A stretch of 64,000 bases of DNA from contig JAKZAN010000004.1 in the NCBI GenBank assembly GCA_023053545.1, positions 2,852,001 through 2,916,000 of the forward strand, in the 5' to 3' direction. This DNA is from Lepidurus packardi (lineage: Eukaryota; Arthropoda; Branchiopoda; Notostraca; Triopsidae). Shown piece after piece: positions 1 to 10,842 of this stretch. Under the pieces are notes generated by a model that was given only the letters and a program-made list of their open reading frames with translations, was not told the DNA's origin and did not search any database. Within the stretch, counting starts at the first letter, position 1. Each line of letters opens with the position of its first letter. The position numbers and the translations under genes are program-made.

Positions 1-422
1 TAGTGTTCATGTAAAAATTTTGTAGATGAAAAGAATAAACGGAAATAACGGTAGCGAACAAAATCACATGTGGACAAAAAGGCAGGACTTCACCGACTAC
101 TCTTGTTGGGGAGCTCCTTCTCTGTGCAACTTGACGTTCGACTTCGCAACGTTAAAAAAAAATACGAAAGGGGGAAAAGTGAAGAAAAGACGATCGTAGG
201 GAGGCAAGTTAGTACTTCGCATTTCGCTCCTTGAGAAACCCTCGTGGAAATTACCCCTATTGCAGACAACTTTTCCCCTTTTTCCAGTCCTATCTTTCAG
301 TGGACATGAAGTACCCAGAGAAAGCCTGAGCGCCCCCCTCACCGCCCACTCCTGGCTCACCGCCCACTGAAAAGCTCAAAACGCCCACAAGTGGGCGATA
401 TCGCCCAGGTTGAAGACCGCTG
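1..422. mobile_element. Right end of a hAT element (body outside the window)
   Basis: The stretch ends at 422 with GGTTGAAGACCGCTG. Its reverse complement, CAGCGGTCTTCAACC, has the look of terminal inverted repeats of Charlie/Buster-type hAT elements. Just inside the end is a perfect 16-bp palindrome (392-407) and repeated CGCCCAC words, typical of subterminal hAT sequence. The next 8 bases (423-430, CTCTAGGC) would be the target duplication; they lie inside a MULE codon run. No coding sequence is seen in the 422 bases. The left end and left TSD are outside the window, so the element type rests on one terminus only. Confidence 0.6.
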
Positions 423-2086
423 CTCTAGGCATTATGTACGAGGATCAGCAGGAAGCCTTAAAGAAGTACGCCCATAAATGTATATGCATAGACAGTACTT
501 ACCAGGTTAACCAGTATATGTTTGTTTTGACAACGCTTCTCGTCTTGTCTGAAGATCGATCGGGTTATCCGGTTGCTTTTCTTCTAAGTGATCGAGAGAA
601 TAGAGAAGTATATCGTTTATTCTTTTCCAAAATTAAAGAAAAGGTTGGTAGTATAAAAACTTTGGAATTTATGAGTGACATGGCAGATCAATTCTGGCTT
701 GCCTGGAAAGATGTTTTTGACGTTTCGATTACCACCAGGCGCATTTGCATTTGGCATGTAGAAAGAGCGTGGCACAAAAGATTGCACGATCATCCCCGTG
801 CGGACACGGAAGTTATCAACAACATTCTGTCTCTACTCGGCCATTTAATCCGGATTAGAGAGAAAAGTATCTTTCAAAGACGTTTGCAAGCTTTCCTGAC
901 GTACGCAGAAGAACACCATCCAATGTTCTTGGCTTACTTTGTTGAATATTATGTTCCGAGAGAAAGTGAATGGTCAGGTTATAACTGTGAACAAATGCTA
1001 GTTAGAACGAACATGACTGCGGAAGCATACCATAAAGAATTGAAATATGGTGCGATGAAAAATAAGAGTAATAAAAGACTTGACTCACTAGTTGAAGATC
1101 TCGAGAGATACACAAAGAAGAGAGCTTATAAGGAGGTTTTAATTCGTCAAAGAGGCTTGAGTACAAATACTATTGTGGAAACTAACCGCCGGCACAAACG
1201 ATCCGATACGATTAAAGATGAAGACGTAATTGTTCTGGGAAAAAATGCATGGAAGGTCAAGTCTCAACAACAGGCGGATACGTATTACGATGTTGTTCGC
1301 TTTTTCGACGAATTGTGCGAATGCATTAATAGATGTGGATTTTGCGGAGCTTGCAGGGAAGTATTTTGGTGCTCGTGTGACGATTTTTATAATTATCATT
1401 TCGTCTGCAAGCATATCCATAGAGTTACCCCGGTTTTAAGTGACAATCTGCGTCAGTCGCGTGTAATAGGAGCGGCATTAGTAGAGCAACAGATCGCTGA
1501 AAATGCCCAGCTAGAAAAGTTTGCTAGAAAAACTAAACCGCTTGCTCTTTCCATCGCAAACATTCGCAAAGACTGCTACGCGATTCTTAATGCGTTAACA
1601 ACTGATCCTCGAAACATCTCCGATTTGGAGGCTGCTATGGCTACAGCAAGATTTATTAACAGTAGACCACCAGAGGAAAAGATTTTAAAAGAGACGTTCG
1701 AAAAATTAACTGACGTCCGTTCTAATGCCCAATTTATACCTCAAAGAGAATTTCATAGGACGCGCAAGCCGTACAGTAACAAACCATCGAATGCCTTTCA
1801 GAGACATGGATCTCAGGATCATCCTGCCGACTTTTTAGATGACATCGTACCGCAACTCTGCGCTGGTTGCAACAAACGAAACGATCCTGATGACGACCTT
1901 GCTGATGATATTACTTGGGTTTGTTGCAGCGTGTGTAAGTCTTGGTTTCATATAACTTGCGCTCACAAGCAGCAGCCAGATTTATGCCTAAATAGTATAC
2001 CAATAGACGACTTACATGATGTTCAGTACCTATGCCTCGTCTGTGTTCATGAAAGGGACACTGTAGTATTGATTGCATATGATTGA
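423..2086 (+). pseudogene. MULE transposase, C-terminal half, interrupted by a hAT
   Basis: Open frame aligning closely with residues ~803-1354 of the full MULE transposase encoded at 35809-39873. It retains the catalytic core: a first Asp in CIDSTYQVN, a second in MSDMADQFW, CIWHVERAW (the MULE C-x2-H signature) and a Glu in RTNMTAEAYHKELK. After that come a SWIM-type zinc finger (CSC...CKH) and a C-terminal PHD-like Cys/His cluster, ending at TGA 2084-2086. Homology starts exactly where the hAT terminus ends. The N-terminal ~800 residues (OTU and C2H2 fingers in the relative) are therefore probably displaced to the left of the hAT, outside the window. The ATG at 410 belongs to hAT sequence and is not a real start. 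No stops or frameshifts lie in the remaining part. Confidence 0.85.
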
Positions 2087-2417
2087 CTTTACATTTTATT
2101 GCCGTATTCATATGTCAATAAGTGTCAAGGTAGTCGAAGGTTGTATGCGAGTTTTACTCGCAGCATGCAGCTATATGCAGCAAAGTTGTGATTCAAGTTT
2201 CCACAAAATCTGCGAAATCTATCCGCAGTAAATCGTTGAATTGTTATTGCATATGATTGACTTTGCATTTCATTGCCGTATTCATGTCAATAAGTGTCAA
2301 GGTAGTCGAAGGTTGTATGCGAGTTTTACTCGCAGCATGCAGCTATATGCAGCAAAGTTGTGATTCAAGTTTCCACAAAATCTGCGAAATCTATCCGCAG
2401 TAAATCGTTGAATTGTA
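2072..2417. repeat. 174-bp tandem duplication over the MULE stop codon
   Basis: Two head-to-tail copies, 2072-2245 and 2246-~2417, nearly identical apart from a 2-bp indel and a few substitutions. The first copy contains the last codons and stop of the MULE frame plus 3' flanking sequence, including a GCATGCAGC-rich stretch. The duplication therefore arose after the transposase sequence was in place, or within the MULE 3' end. Confidence 0.9.
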
Positions 2418-3053
2418 TGTATGGTTGTGAATTCGATTTGTGACTGAATTTGATTTATGGGTGCGAAGGTAAAAAAGGGTACCGCGCACAGTGACACGAC
2501 TGTGATGTATTGGAATATTGATATCAACACTCTCGGTAACCGTGTCATCGCTGAGTGGTACCCACAAGCACTTCGAATTGTAGTGAGTTCCATTTCATTC
2601 CGTTGCAGTTTGAAATTTGTATTTTTTAGAACATTACAGAAATATACAGTTAAACAAGAAAAGCAATTTTTTATTTTATAAAGTAACTTTTGTTTCTTCA
2701 GGCATATTTTTAATAGGCATTATGCGGTCACATAATTATTACAGCGGCCACGGGAGTGTATAGCAAAAAAGGTAATCAGAAGCAACTAGTTTACATACAA
2801 AAAAGCTAATTAGTGACATGTCAGCGCTCTTTTCAACGTATATGTGCGAACATTGTAGCAGTTTCTATAGTGTTGCGTACAGGCTTGTTACAGACATATT
2901 TAACTAATAAAAAAAGTAAACTTATCTTCAAAAGCATGTCCTGCATTGCGATTTTAAAAGAACAAAATAACAAGATGGCTGTCGAGAATATGACTTTTGT
3001 ATTGGAAAACAATGATTGATTTGGGAAGGGAATTGATTAAGGGAGGGGCTTGG
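2418..3053. other. Non-genic stretch with a decayed satellite fragment
   Basis: No gene is supported. Positions ~2741-2815 match the satellite unit at reduced identity (CAGCGGCCACGG, then GGTAATCAGAAG, then AAAAAAGCTAATTA). This makes it an old, diverged fragment at the left margin of the array. A 74-codon ORF at 2457-2681 has no recognisable domain. Confidence 0.6.
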
Positions 3054-3537
3054 TACGACACTGGGCGGCACGATGCCCGTGCCGCCCGCACGAATGGCAG
3101 CGGCCACGGAAGCGACTATAACAAGAAAGATAATCAGAAGAAATTAACTAAAAAGCTAATTATTTACTTGACTTCCGGGCCATTGCTAATGGCCATGGCC
3201 GCTTCAGTAATCACTCTTAGCAGCCCCTCCTGGTGGGGGTTCCTTCCACTTTGCTTTCCCCTCCATCTGCCCCGCCCTCCGCGCTTAGACCGGCAAGCCT
3301 GCATGGCGGAGACGGCAGGCGTGGCGACGGCACCAGGCGGGGCGACGGTGGCAGGCGGAGCAACGGCAGGCGGGGCGACGGCAGGCGGGGTGACGGTGAC
3401 AGGCATGGCGGTGGTTTCCATCTGGATAGTTAACAAAAGAAACAAGAAACGAGTTTTTGTATTAGCTTTCGAAATATTCAAGGTTTGTGATAATTACGTC
3501 TAAAAAATATTAAAAATAGCGAAATGAAGCGGGAAAT

Positions 3538-3637
3538 TAGTGACAATTAAAGAATGAACAAAAAGAGACACTAACAACCGCAAGAACTTCAATATAAATT
3601 CAACCAATGCTTAAAAAGTGCTTACTTTCTCCCTTGC
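3538..3637. repeat. Array-edge block, left copy
   Basis: About 100 bp (beginning GACAATTAAAGAATGAAC and ending TTTCTCCCTTGCT) that replaces the hairpin section after the first truncated unit. A near-identical block follows the last unit at 19712-19811. It is not part of the internal units and so marks the array margins. Confidence 0.85.
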
Positions 3638-4784
3638 TAATTATTTACTTGACTTCCGGGCCATTGCTAATGGCCATGGCCACTTCAGCAAGCACTCTTA
3701 GCAGCCCCTCCTGGTGGGGGTTCCTTCCACTATATTTTGCCCTCCATCTGCCCCGCCCTCTGCGCTTAGCCCGGCCAGCCTGCATGGCGGCGACGGCAGG
3801 CGTGGCGACGGCAGCAGGCGGGGCGACGGTGGCAGGCGGAGCAACGGTGGCAGGCGGAGCGACGGCAGGCGGGGCGACGGCAGGCGGGGCGACGGCAGGC
3901 GGGGTGACGGTTTCCATCTGGATAGTTAACAAAAGAAACAAGAAACGAGTTTTTGTATTAGCTTTCGAAATATGCAAGGTTTGTGATAATTACGTCTAAA
4001 AAATATTAAAAATAGCGAAATGAAGCGGGAAATTATTAGAGCGGCCAGTACAACTATTGAACCCATCTACAAATTAGGAGTTGGGTTCAATAGTTGTACT
4101 GGCCGCTCTATACCTAAAGCTGTTATGTGTCTTTTAACCCTAGCCTAATTTCCTTAGCAAGTTACCTCGTAACTTCAAGACGTTTCCCTTGCAATCCGTA
4201 GGCCTGGTTTCCTTCCCATTGACATTTATGCACTGTCATGAAGATCTGATCTACAAATTAGGAGTTCAGATCTTCATGACAGTACGACACTGGGCGGCAC
4301 GATGCCCGTGCCGCCCGCACGAATGGCAGCGGCCACGGAAGCGACTATAACAAGAAAGATAATCAGAAGAAATTAACTAAAAAGCTAATTATTTATTTGA
4401 CTTCCGGGCCATTGCTAATGGCCATGGCCACTTCAGCAAGCACTCTTAGCAGCCCCTCCTGGTGGGGGTTCCTTCCACTATATTTTGCCCTCCATCTGCC
4501 CCGCCCTCCGCGCTTAGCCCGGCCAGCCTGCATGGCGGCGACGGCAGGCGTGGCGACGGCAGCAGGCGGGGCGACGGTGGCAGGCGGAGCAACGGTGGCA
4601 GGCGGAGCGACGGCAGGCGGGGCGACGGCAGGCGGGGTGACGGCAGGCGGGGTGACGGTTTCCATCTGGATAGTTAACAAAAGAAACAAGAAACGAGTTT
4701 TTGTATTAGCTTTCGAAATATGCAAGGTTTGTGATAATTACGTCTAAAAAATATTAAAAATAGCGAAATGAAGCGGGAAATTAT

Positions 4785-4858
4785 TAGAGCGGCCAGTACA
4801 ACTATTGAACCCATCTACAAATTAGGAGTTGGGTTCAATAGTTGTACTGGCCGCTCTA
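4785..4858. repeat. Satellite hairpin 1 (representative copy)
   Basis: Perfect 28-bp inverted repeat: left arm 4785-4812 beginning TAGAGCGGCCAGTACAAC, right arm 4831-4858, separated by the 18-nt loop ATCTACAAATTAGGAGTT (4813-4830). The structure recurs in every full unit, with rare arm mismatches (for example in the unit starting 5843, near 6392) and a single loop variant (AGGAGCT in the units starting 5031, 7317 and 8033). Confidence 0.95.
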
Positions 4859-4977
4859 TACCTAAAGCTGTTATGTGTCTTTTAACCCTAGCCTAATTTC
4901 CTTAGCAAGTTACCTCGTAACTTCAAGACGTTTCCCTTGCAATCCGTAGGCCTGGTTTCCTTCCCATTGACATTTAT

Positions 4978-5033
4978 GTACTGTCATGAAGATCTGATCT
5001 ACAAATTAGGAGTTCAGATCTTCATGACAGTAC
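4978..5033. repeat. Satellite hairpin 2 (representative copy)
   Basis: Inverted repeat of 19 bp (20 if the A-T pair at the loop edge is counted). Left arm 4978-4996 is GTACTGTCATGAAGATCTG and right arm is 5015-5033. The loop at 4997-5014 is the same 18-nt sequence as in hairpin 1 although the stems are unrelated. It recurs about every 748 bp, some 120 bp after hairpin 1. Confidence 0.95.
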
Positions 5034-5039
5034 GACACT

Positions 5040-5171
5040 GGGCGGCACGATGCCCGTGCCGCCCGCACGAATGGCAGCGGCCACGGAAGCGACTATAACA
5101 AGAAAGATAATCAGAAGAAATTAACTAAAAAGCTAATTATTTACTTGACTTCCGGGCCATTGCTAATGGCC
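5040..5171. repeat. Satellite small hairpins 3 and 4 (representative copy)
   Basis: GGGCGGCAC and GTGCCGCCC pair across a 7-nt loop (5040-5064). GGCCATT and AATGGCC pair across GCT (5155-5171). Both recur in each unit, so the unit has four potential stem-loops in about 400 bp. Confidence 0.85.
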
Positions 5172-5279
5172 ATGGCCACTTCAGCAAGCACTCTTAGCAG
5201 CCCCTCCTGGTGGGGGTTCCTTCCACTTTATTTTGCCCTCCATCTGCCCCGCCCTCCGCGCTTAGCCCGGCCAGCCTGC

Positions 5280-5473
5280 ATGGCGGCGACGGCAGCAGGC
5301 GGGGCGACGGTGGCAGGCGGAGCAACGGTGGCAGGCGGAGCGACGGCAGGCGGGGCGACGGTGGCAGGCGGAGCGACGGCAGGCGGGGCGACGGTGGCAG
5401 GCGGAGCGACGGCAGGCGGGGCGACGGCAGGCGGGGTGACGGCAGGCGGGGCGACGGCAGGCGGGGTGACGGT
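5280..5473. repeat. G-rich 15/18-bp minisatellite, most expanded copy
   Basis: Blocks of GGCGGGGCGACGGCA (15 bp) and an 18-bp variant with GGTGGCAGGCGGAGCGAC alternate. This copy (unit 5031-5842) has the most blocks seen. Runs of GG/GGGG on the plus strand could form G-quadruplexes. Copy number is the main source of unit length polymorphism. Confidence 0.9.
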
Positions 5474-8400
5474 TTCCATCTGGATAGTTAACAAAAGAAA
5501 CAAGAAACGAGTTTTTGTATTAGCTTTCGAAATATGCAAGGTTTGTGATAATTACGTCTAAAAAATATTAAAAATAGCGAAATGAAGCGGGAAATTATTA
5601 GAGCGGCCAGTACAACTATTGAACCCATCTACAAATTAGGAGCTGGGTTCAATAGTTGTACTGGCCGCTCTATACCTAAAGCTGTTGTGTCTTTTAACCC
5701 TAGCCTAATTTCCTTAGCAAGTTACCTCGTAACTTCAAGACGTTTCCCTTGCAATCCGTAGGCCTGGTTTCCTTCCCATTGACATTTATGTACTGTCATG
5801 AAGATCTGATCTACAAATTAGGAGTTAAGATCTTCATGACAGTACGACACTGGGCGGCACGATGCCCGTGCCGCCCGCACGAATGGCAGCGGCCACGGAA
5901 GCGACTATAACAAGAAAGATAATCAGAAGAAATTAACTAAAAAGCTAATTATTTACTTGACTTCCGGGCCATTGCTAATGGCCATGGCCACTTCAGCAAG
6001 CACTCTTAGCAGCCCCTCCTGGTGGGGGTTCCTTCCACTATATTTTGTCCTCCATCTGCCCCGCCCTCCGCGCTTAGCCCGGCCAGCCTGCATGGCGGCG
6101 ACGGCAGGCGTGGCGACGGCAGCAGGCGGGGCGACGGTGGCAAGCGGAGCAACGGTGGCAGGCGGAGCGACGGCAGGCGGGGTGACGGCAGGCGGGGCGA
6201 CGGCAGGCGGGGTGACGGTTTCCATCTGGATAGTTAACACAAGAAACGAGTTTTTGTATTAGCTTTCGAAATATGCAAGGTTTGTGATAATTACGTCTAA
6301 AAAATATTAAAAATAGCGAAATGAAGCGGGAAATTATTAGAGCGGCCAGTACAACTATTGAACCCATCTACAAATTAGGAGTTGGGTTCAATAATTGTAC
6401 TGGCCGCTCTATACCTAAAGCTGTTATGTGTCTTTTAACCCTAGCCTAATTTCCTTAGCAAGTTACCTCGTAACTTCAAGACGTTTCCCTTGCAATCCGT
6501 AGGCCTGGTTTCCTTCCCATTGACATTTATGTACTGTCATGAAGATCTGATCTACAAATTAGGAGTTCAGATCTTCATGACAGTACGACACTGGGCGGCA
6601 CGATGCCCGTGCCGCCCGCACGAATGGCAGCGGCCACGGAAGCGACTATAACAAGAAAGATAATCAGAAGAAATTAACTAAAAAGCTAATTATTTACTTG
6701 ACTTCCGGGCCATTGCTAATGGCCATGGCCACTTCAGCAAGCACTCTTAGCAGCCCCTCCTGGTGGGGGTTCCTTCCACTATATTTTGCCCTCCATCTGC
6801 CCCGCCCTCCGCGCTTAGCCCGGCCAGCCTGCATGGCGGCGACGGCAGGCGTGGCGACGGCAGCAGGCGGGGCGACGGTGGCAGGCGGAGCAACGGTGGC
6901 AGGCGGAGCGACGGCAGGCGGGGTGACGGCAGGCGGGGTGACGGTTTCCATCTGGATAGTTAACAAAAGAAACAAGAAACGAGTTTTTGTATTAGCTTTC
7001 GAAATATGCAAGGTTTGTGATAATTACGTCTAAAAAATATTAAAAATAGCGAAATGAAGCGGGAAATTATTAGAGCGGCCAGTACAACTATTGAACCCAT
7101 CTACAAATTAGGAGTTGGGTTCAATAGTTGTACTGGCCGCTCTATACCTAAAGCTGTTATGTGTCTTTTAACCCTAGCCTAATTTCCTTAGCAAGTTACC
7201 TCGTAACTTCAAGACGTTTCCCTTGCAATCCGTAGGCCTGGTTTCCTTCCCATTGACATTTATGTACTGTCATGAAGATCTGATCTACAAATTAGGAGTT
7301 CAGATCTTCATGACAGTACGACACTGGGCGGCACGATGCCCGTGCCGCCCGCACGAATGGCAGCGGCCACGGAAGCGACTATAACAAGAAAGATAATCAG
7401 AAGAAATTAACTAAAAAGCTAATTATTTACTTGACTTCCGGGCCATTGCTAATGGCCATGGCCACTTCAGCAAGCACTCTTAGCAGCCCCTCCTGGTGGG
7501 GGTTCCTTCCACTATATTTTGCCCTCCATCTGCCCCGCCCTCCGCGCTTAGCCCGGCCAGCCTGCATGGCGGCGACGGCAGCAGGCGGGGCGACGGTGGC
7601 AGGCGGAGCAACGGTGGCAGGCGGAGCGACGGCAGGCGGGGCGACGGCAGGCGGGGTGACGGTTTCCATCTGGATAGTTAACAAAAGAAACAAGAAACGA
7701 GTTTTTGTATTAGCTTTCGAAATATGCAAGGTTTGTGATAATTACGTCTAAAAAATATTAAAAATAGCGAAATGAAGCGGGAAATTATTAGAGCGGCCAG
7801 TACAACTATTGAACCCATCTACAAATTAGGAGCTGGGTTCAATAGTTGTACTGGCCGCTCTATACCTAAAGCTGTTGTGTCTTTTAACCCTAGCCTAATT
7901 TCCTTAGCAAGTTACCTCGTAACTTCAAGACGTTTCCCTTGCAATCCGTAGGCCTGGTTTCCTTCCCATTGACATTTATGTACTGTCATGAAGATCTGAT
8001 CTACAAATTAGGAGTTCAGATCTTCATGACAGTACGACACTGGGCGGCACGATGCCCGTGCCGCCCGCACGAATGGCAGCGGCCACGGAAGCGACTATAA
8101 CAAGAAAGATAATCAGAAGAAATTAACTAAAAAGCTAATTATTTACTTGACTTCCGGGCCATTGCTAATGGCCATGGCCACTTCAGCAAGCACTCTTAGC
8201 AGCCCCTCCTGGTGGGGGTTCCTTCCACTATATTTTGCCCTCCATCTGCCCCGCCCTCCGCGCTTAGCCCGGCCAGCCTGCATGGCGGCGACGGCAGCAG
8301 GCGGGGCGACGGTGGCAGGCGGAGCAACGGTGGCAGGCGGAGCGACGGCAGGCGGGGCGACGGCAGGCGGGGTGACGGCAGGCGGGGCGACGGCAGGCGG

Positions 8401-10563
8401 GGTGACGGTTTCCATCTGGATAGTTAACAAAAGAAACAAGAAACGAGTTTTTGTATTAGCTTTCGAAATATGCAAGGTTTGTGATAATTACGTCTAAAAA
8501 ATATTAAAAATAGCGAAATGAAGCGGGAAATTATTAGAGCGGCCAGTACAACTATTGAACCCATCTACAAATTAGGAGCTGGGTTCAATAGTTGTACTGG
8601 CCGCTCTATACCTAAAGCTGTTGTGTCTTTTAACCCTAGCCTAATTTCCTTAGCAAGTTACCTCGTAACTTCAAGACGTTTCCCTTGCAATCCGTAGGCC
8701 TGGTTTCCTTCCCATTGACATTTATGTACTGTCATGAAGATCTGATCTACAAATTAGGAGTTCAGATCTTCATGACAGTACGACACTGGGCGGCACGATG
8801 CCCGTGCCGCCCGCACGAATGGCAGCGGCCACGGAAGCGACTATAACAAGAAAGATAATCAGAAGAAATTAACTAAAAAGCTAATTATTTACTTGACTTC
8901 CGGGCCATTGCTAATGGCCATGGCCACTTCAGCAAGCACTCTTAGCAGCCCCTCCTGGTGGGGGTTCCTTCCACTATATTTTGTCCTCCATCTGCCCCGC
9001 CCTCCGCGCTTAGCCCGGCCAGCCTGCATGGCGGCGACGGCAGGCGTGGCGACGGCAGCAGGCGGGGTGACGGCAGGCGGGGCGACGGCAGGCGGGGCGA
9101 CGGTTTCCATCTGGATAGTTAACACAAGAAACGAGTTTTTGTATTAGCTTTCGAAATATGCAAGGTTTGTGATAATTACGTCTAAAAAATATTAAAAATA
9201 GCGAAATGAAGCGGGAAATTATTAGAGCGGCCAGTACAACTATTGAACCCATCTACAAATTAGGAGTTGGGTTCAATAGTTGTACTGGCCGCTCTATACC
9301 TAAAGCTGTTATGTGTCTTTTAACCCTAGCCTAATTTCCTTAGCAAGTTACCTCGTAACTTCAAGACGTTTCCCTTGCAATCCGTAGGCCTGGTTTCCTT
9401 CCCATTGACATTTATGTACTGTCATGAAGATCTGATCTACAAATTAGGAGTTCAGATCTTCATGACAGTACGACACTGGGCGGCACGATGCCCGTGCCGC
9501 CCGCACGAATGGCAGCGGCCACGGAAGCGACTATAACAAGAAAGATAATCAGAAGAAATTAACTAAAAAGCTAATTATTTACTTGACTTCCGGGCCATTG
9601 CTAATGGCCATGGCCACTTCAGCAAGCACTCTTAGCAGCCCCTCCTGGTGGGGGTTCCTTCCACTATATTTTGCCCTCCATCTGCCCCGCCCTCCGCGCT
9701 TAGCCCGGCCAGCCTGCATGGCGGCGACGGCAGGCGTGGCGACGGCAGCAGGCGGGGCGACGGTGGCAGGCGGAGCAACGGTGGCAGGCGGAGCGACGGC
9801 AGGCGGGGTGACGGCAGGCGGGGCGACGGCAGGCGGGGTGACGGTTTCCATCTGGATAGTTAACAAAAGAAACAAGAAACGAGTTTTTGTATTAGCTTTC
9901 GAAATATGCAAGGTTTGTGATAATTACGTCTAAAAAATATTAAAAATAGCGAAATGAAGCGGGTAATTATTAGAGCGGCCAGTACAACTATTGAACCCAT
10001 CTACAAATTAGGAGTTGGGTTCAATAGTTGTACTGGCCGCTCTATACCTAAAGCTGTTATGTGTCTTTTAACCCTAGCCTAATTTCCTTAGCAAGTTACC
10101 TCGTAACTTCAAGACGTTTCCCTTGCAATCCGTAGGCCTGGTTTCCTTCCCATTGACATTTATGTACTGTCATGAAGATCTGATCTACAAATTAGGAGTT
10201 CAGATCTTCATGACAGTACGACACTGGGCGGCACGATGCCCGTGCCGCCCGCACGAATGGCAGCGGCCACGGAAGCGACTATAACAAGAAAGATAATCAG
10301 AAGAAATTAACTAAAAAGCTAATTATTTACTTGACTTCCGGGCCATTGCTAATGGCCATGGCCACTTCAGCAAGCACTCTTAGCAGCCCCTCCTGGTGGG
10401 GGTTCCTTCCACTATATTTTGCCCTCCATCTGCCCCGCCCTCCGCGCTTAGCCCGGCCAGCCTGCATGGCGGCGACGGCAGGCGTGGCGATGGCAGCAGA
10501 CGGGGCGACGGTGGCAGGCGGAGCAACGGTGGCAGGCGGAGCGACGGCAGGCGGGGCGACGGC

Positions 10564-10842
10564 TGTCACGAATAAATGTCCTGCGTTGTGTTGTAGAAGA
10601 GCAGACAACAGGATGGCTTTACCAAAATCATTTACCAATGTATTTGCTTCTTAACTCTACCACTATCAAAATACTACTAACTTCATCATCTGACTTTGCA
10701 TATTGTTCTGGACATACGTCAACGTAAGTAAAACGACGTATTTCTACAAAAAAGGAAGGAAGGACAACCACCGAAGGAAAAAGGGTCAAAAGAGTGTCAA
10801 GGGTAAGGGTCAAGGACAGTATTTGTCATTTTCACCAAGACA
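10564..10842 (-). repeat. BEL 3' LTR
   Basis: 279 bp bounded by TGTCACG and AAGACA, so it is TG...CA in either orientation. It is identical to the other LTR except for one base near 10736 (C here, A in the other copy). The purine-rich minus-strand sequence GGCCGGGGCGGCAGGA directly upstream (plus ~10843-10858) is a likely polypurine tract. The pol frame reads a few codons into this LTR. Confidence 0.95.

Larger units (their letters stand above)
3054..10563. repeat. Tandem satellite array, left part (~748-bp unit)
   Basis: Direct head-to-tail repeats phased on TACGACACTGGGCGG. Unit starts are 3054 (truncated and diverged, joined to a partial unit at ~3637), 4283, 5031, 5843, 6584, 7317, 8033, 8779, 9469 and 10217 (cut by a BEL element at 10564). 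Unit lengths are 748, 812, 741, 733, 716, 746, 690 and 748. Most of the variation comes from the copy number of a 15/18-bp G-rich minisatellite; a 7-bp deletion marks a subtype (5843 and 8779). Each unit has two large hairpins, two small ones and the minisatellite. The ORFs on both strands exist because the minisatellite lacks stops and has a period divisible by three. No protein family is recognisable in them. Confidence 0.95.

Noticed and set aside
2457..2681. 74-codon ORF next to the MULE fragment
   Set aside because: No recognisable domain and no partner exon with good splice sites.
4283..10216. Regular repeats with hairpins resembling a CRISPR array
   Set aside because: The unit is about 748 bp with no unique spacers, and the DNA is clearly eukaryotic with introns and retrotransposons.
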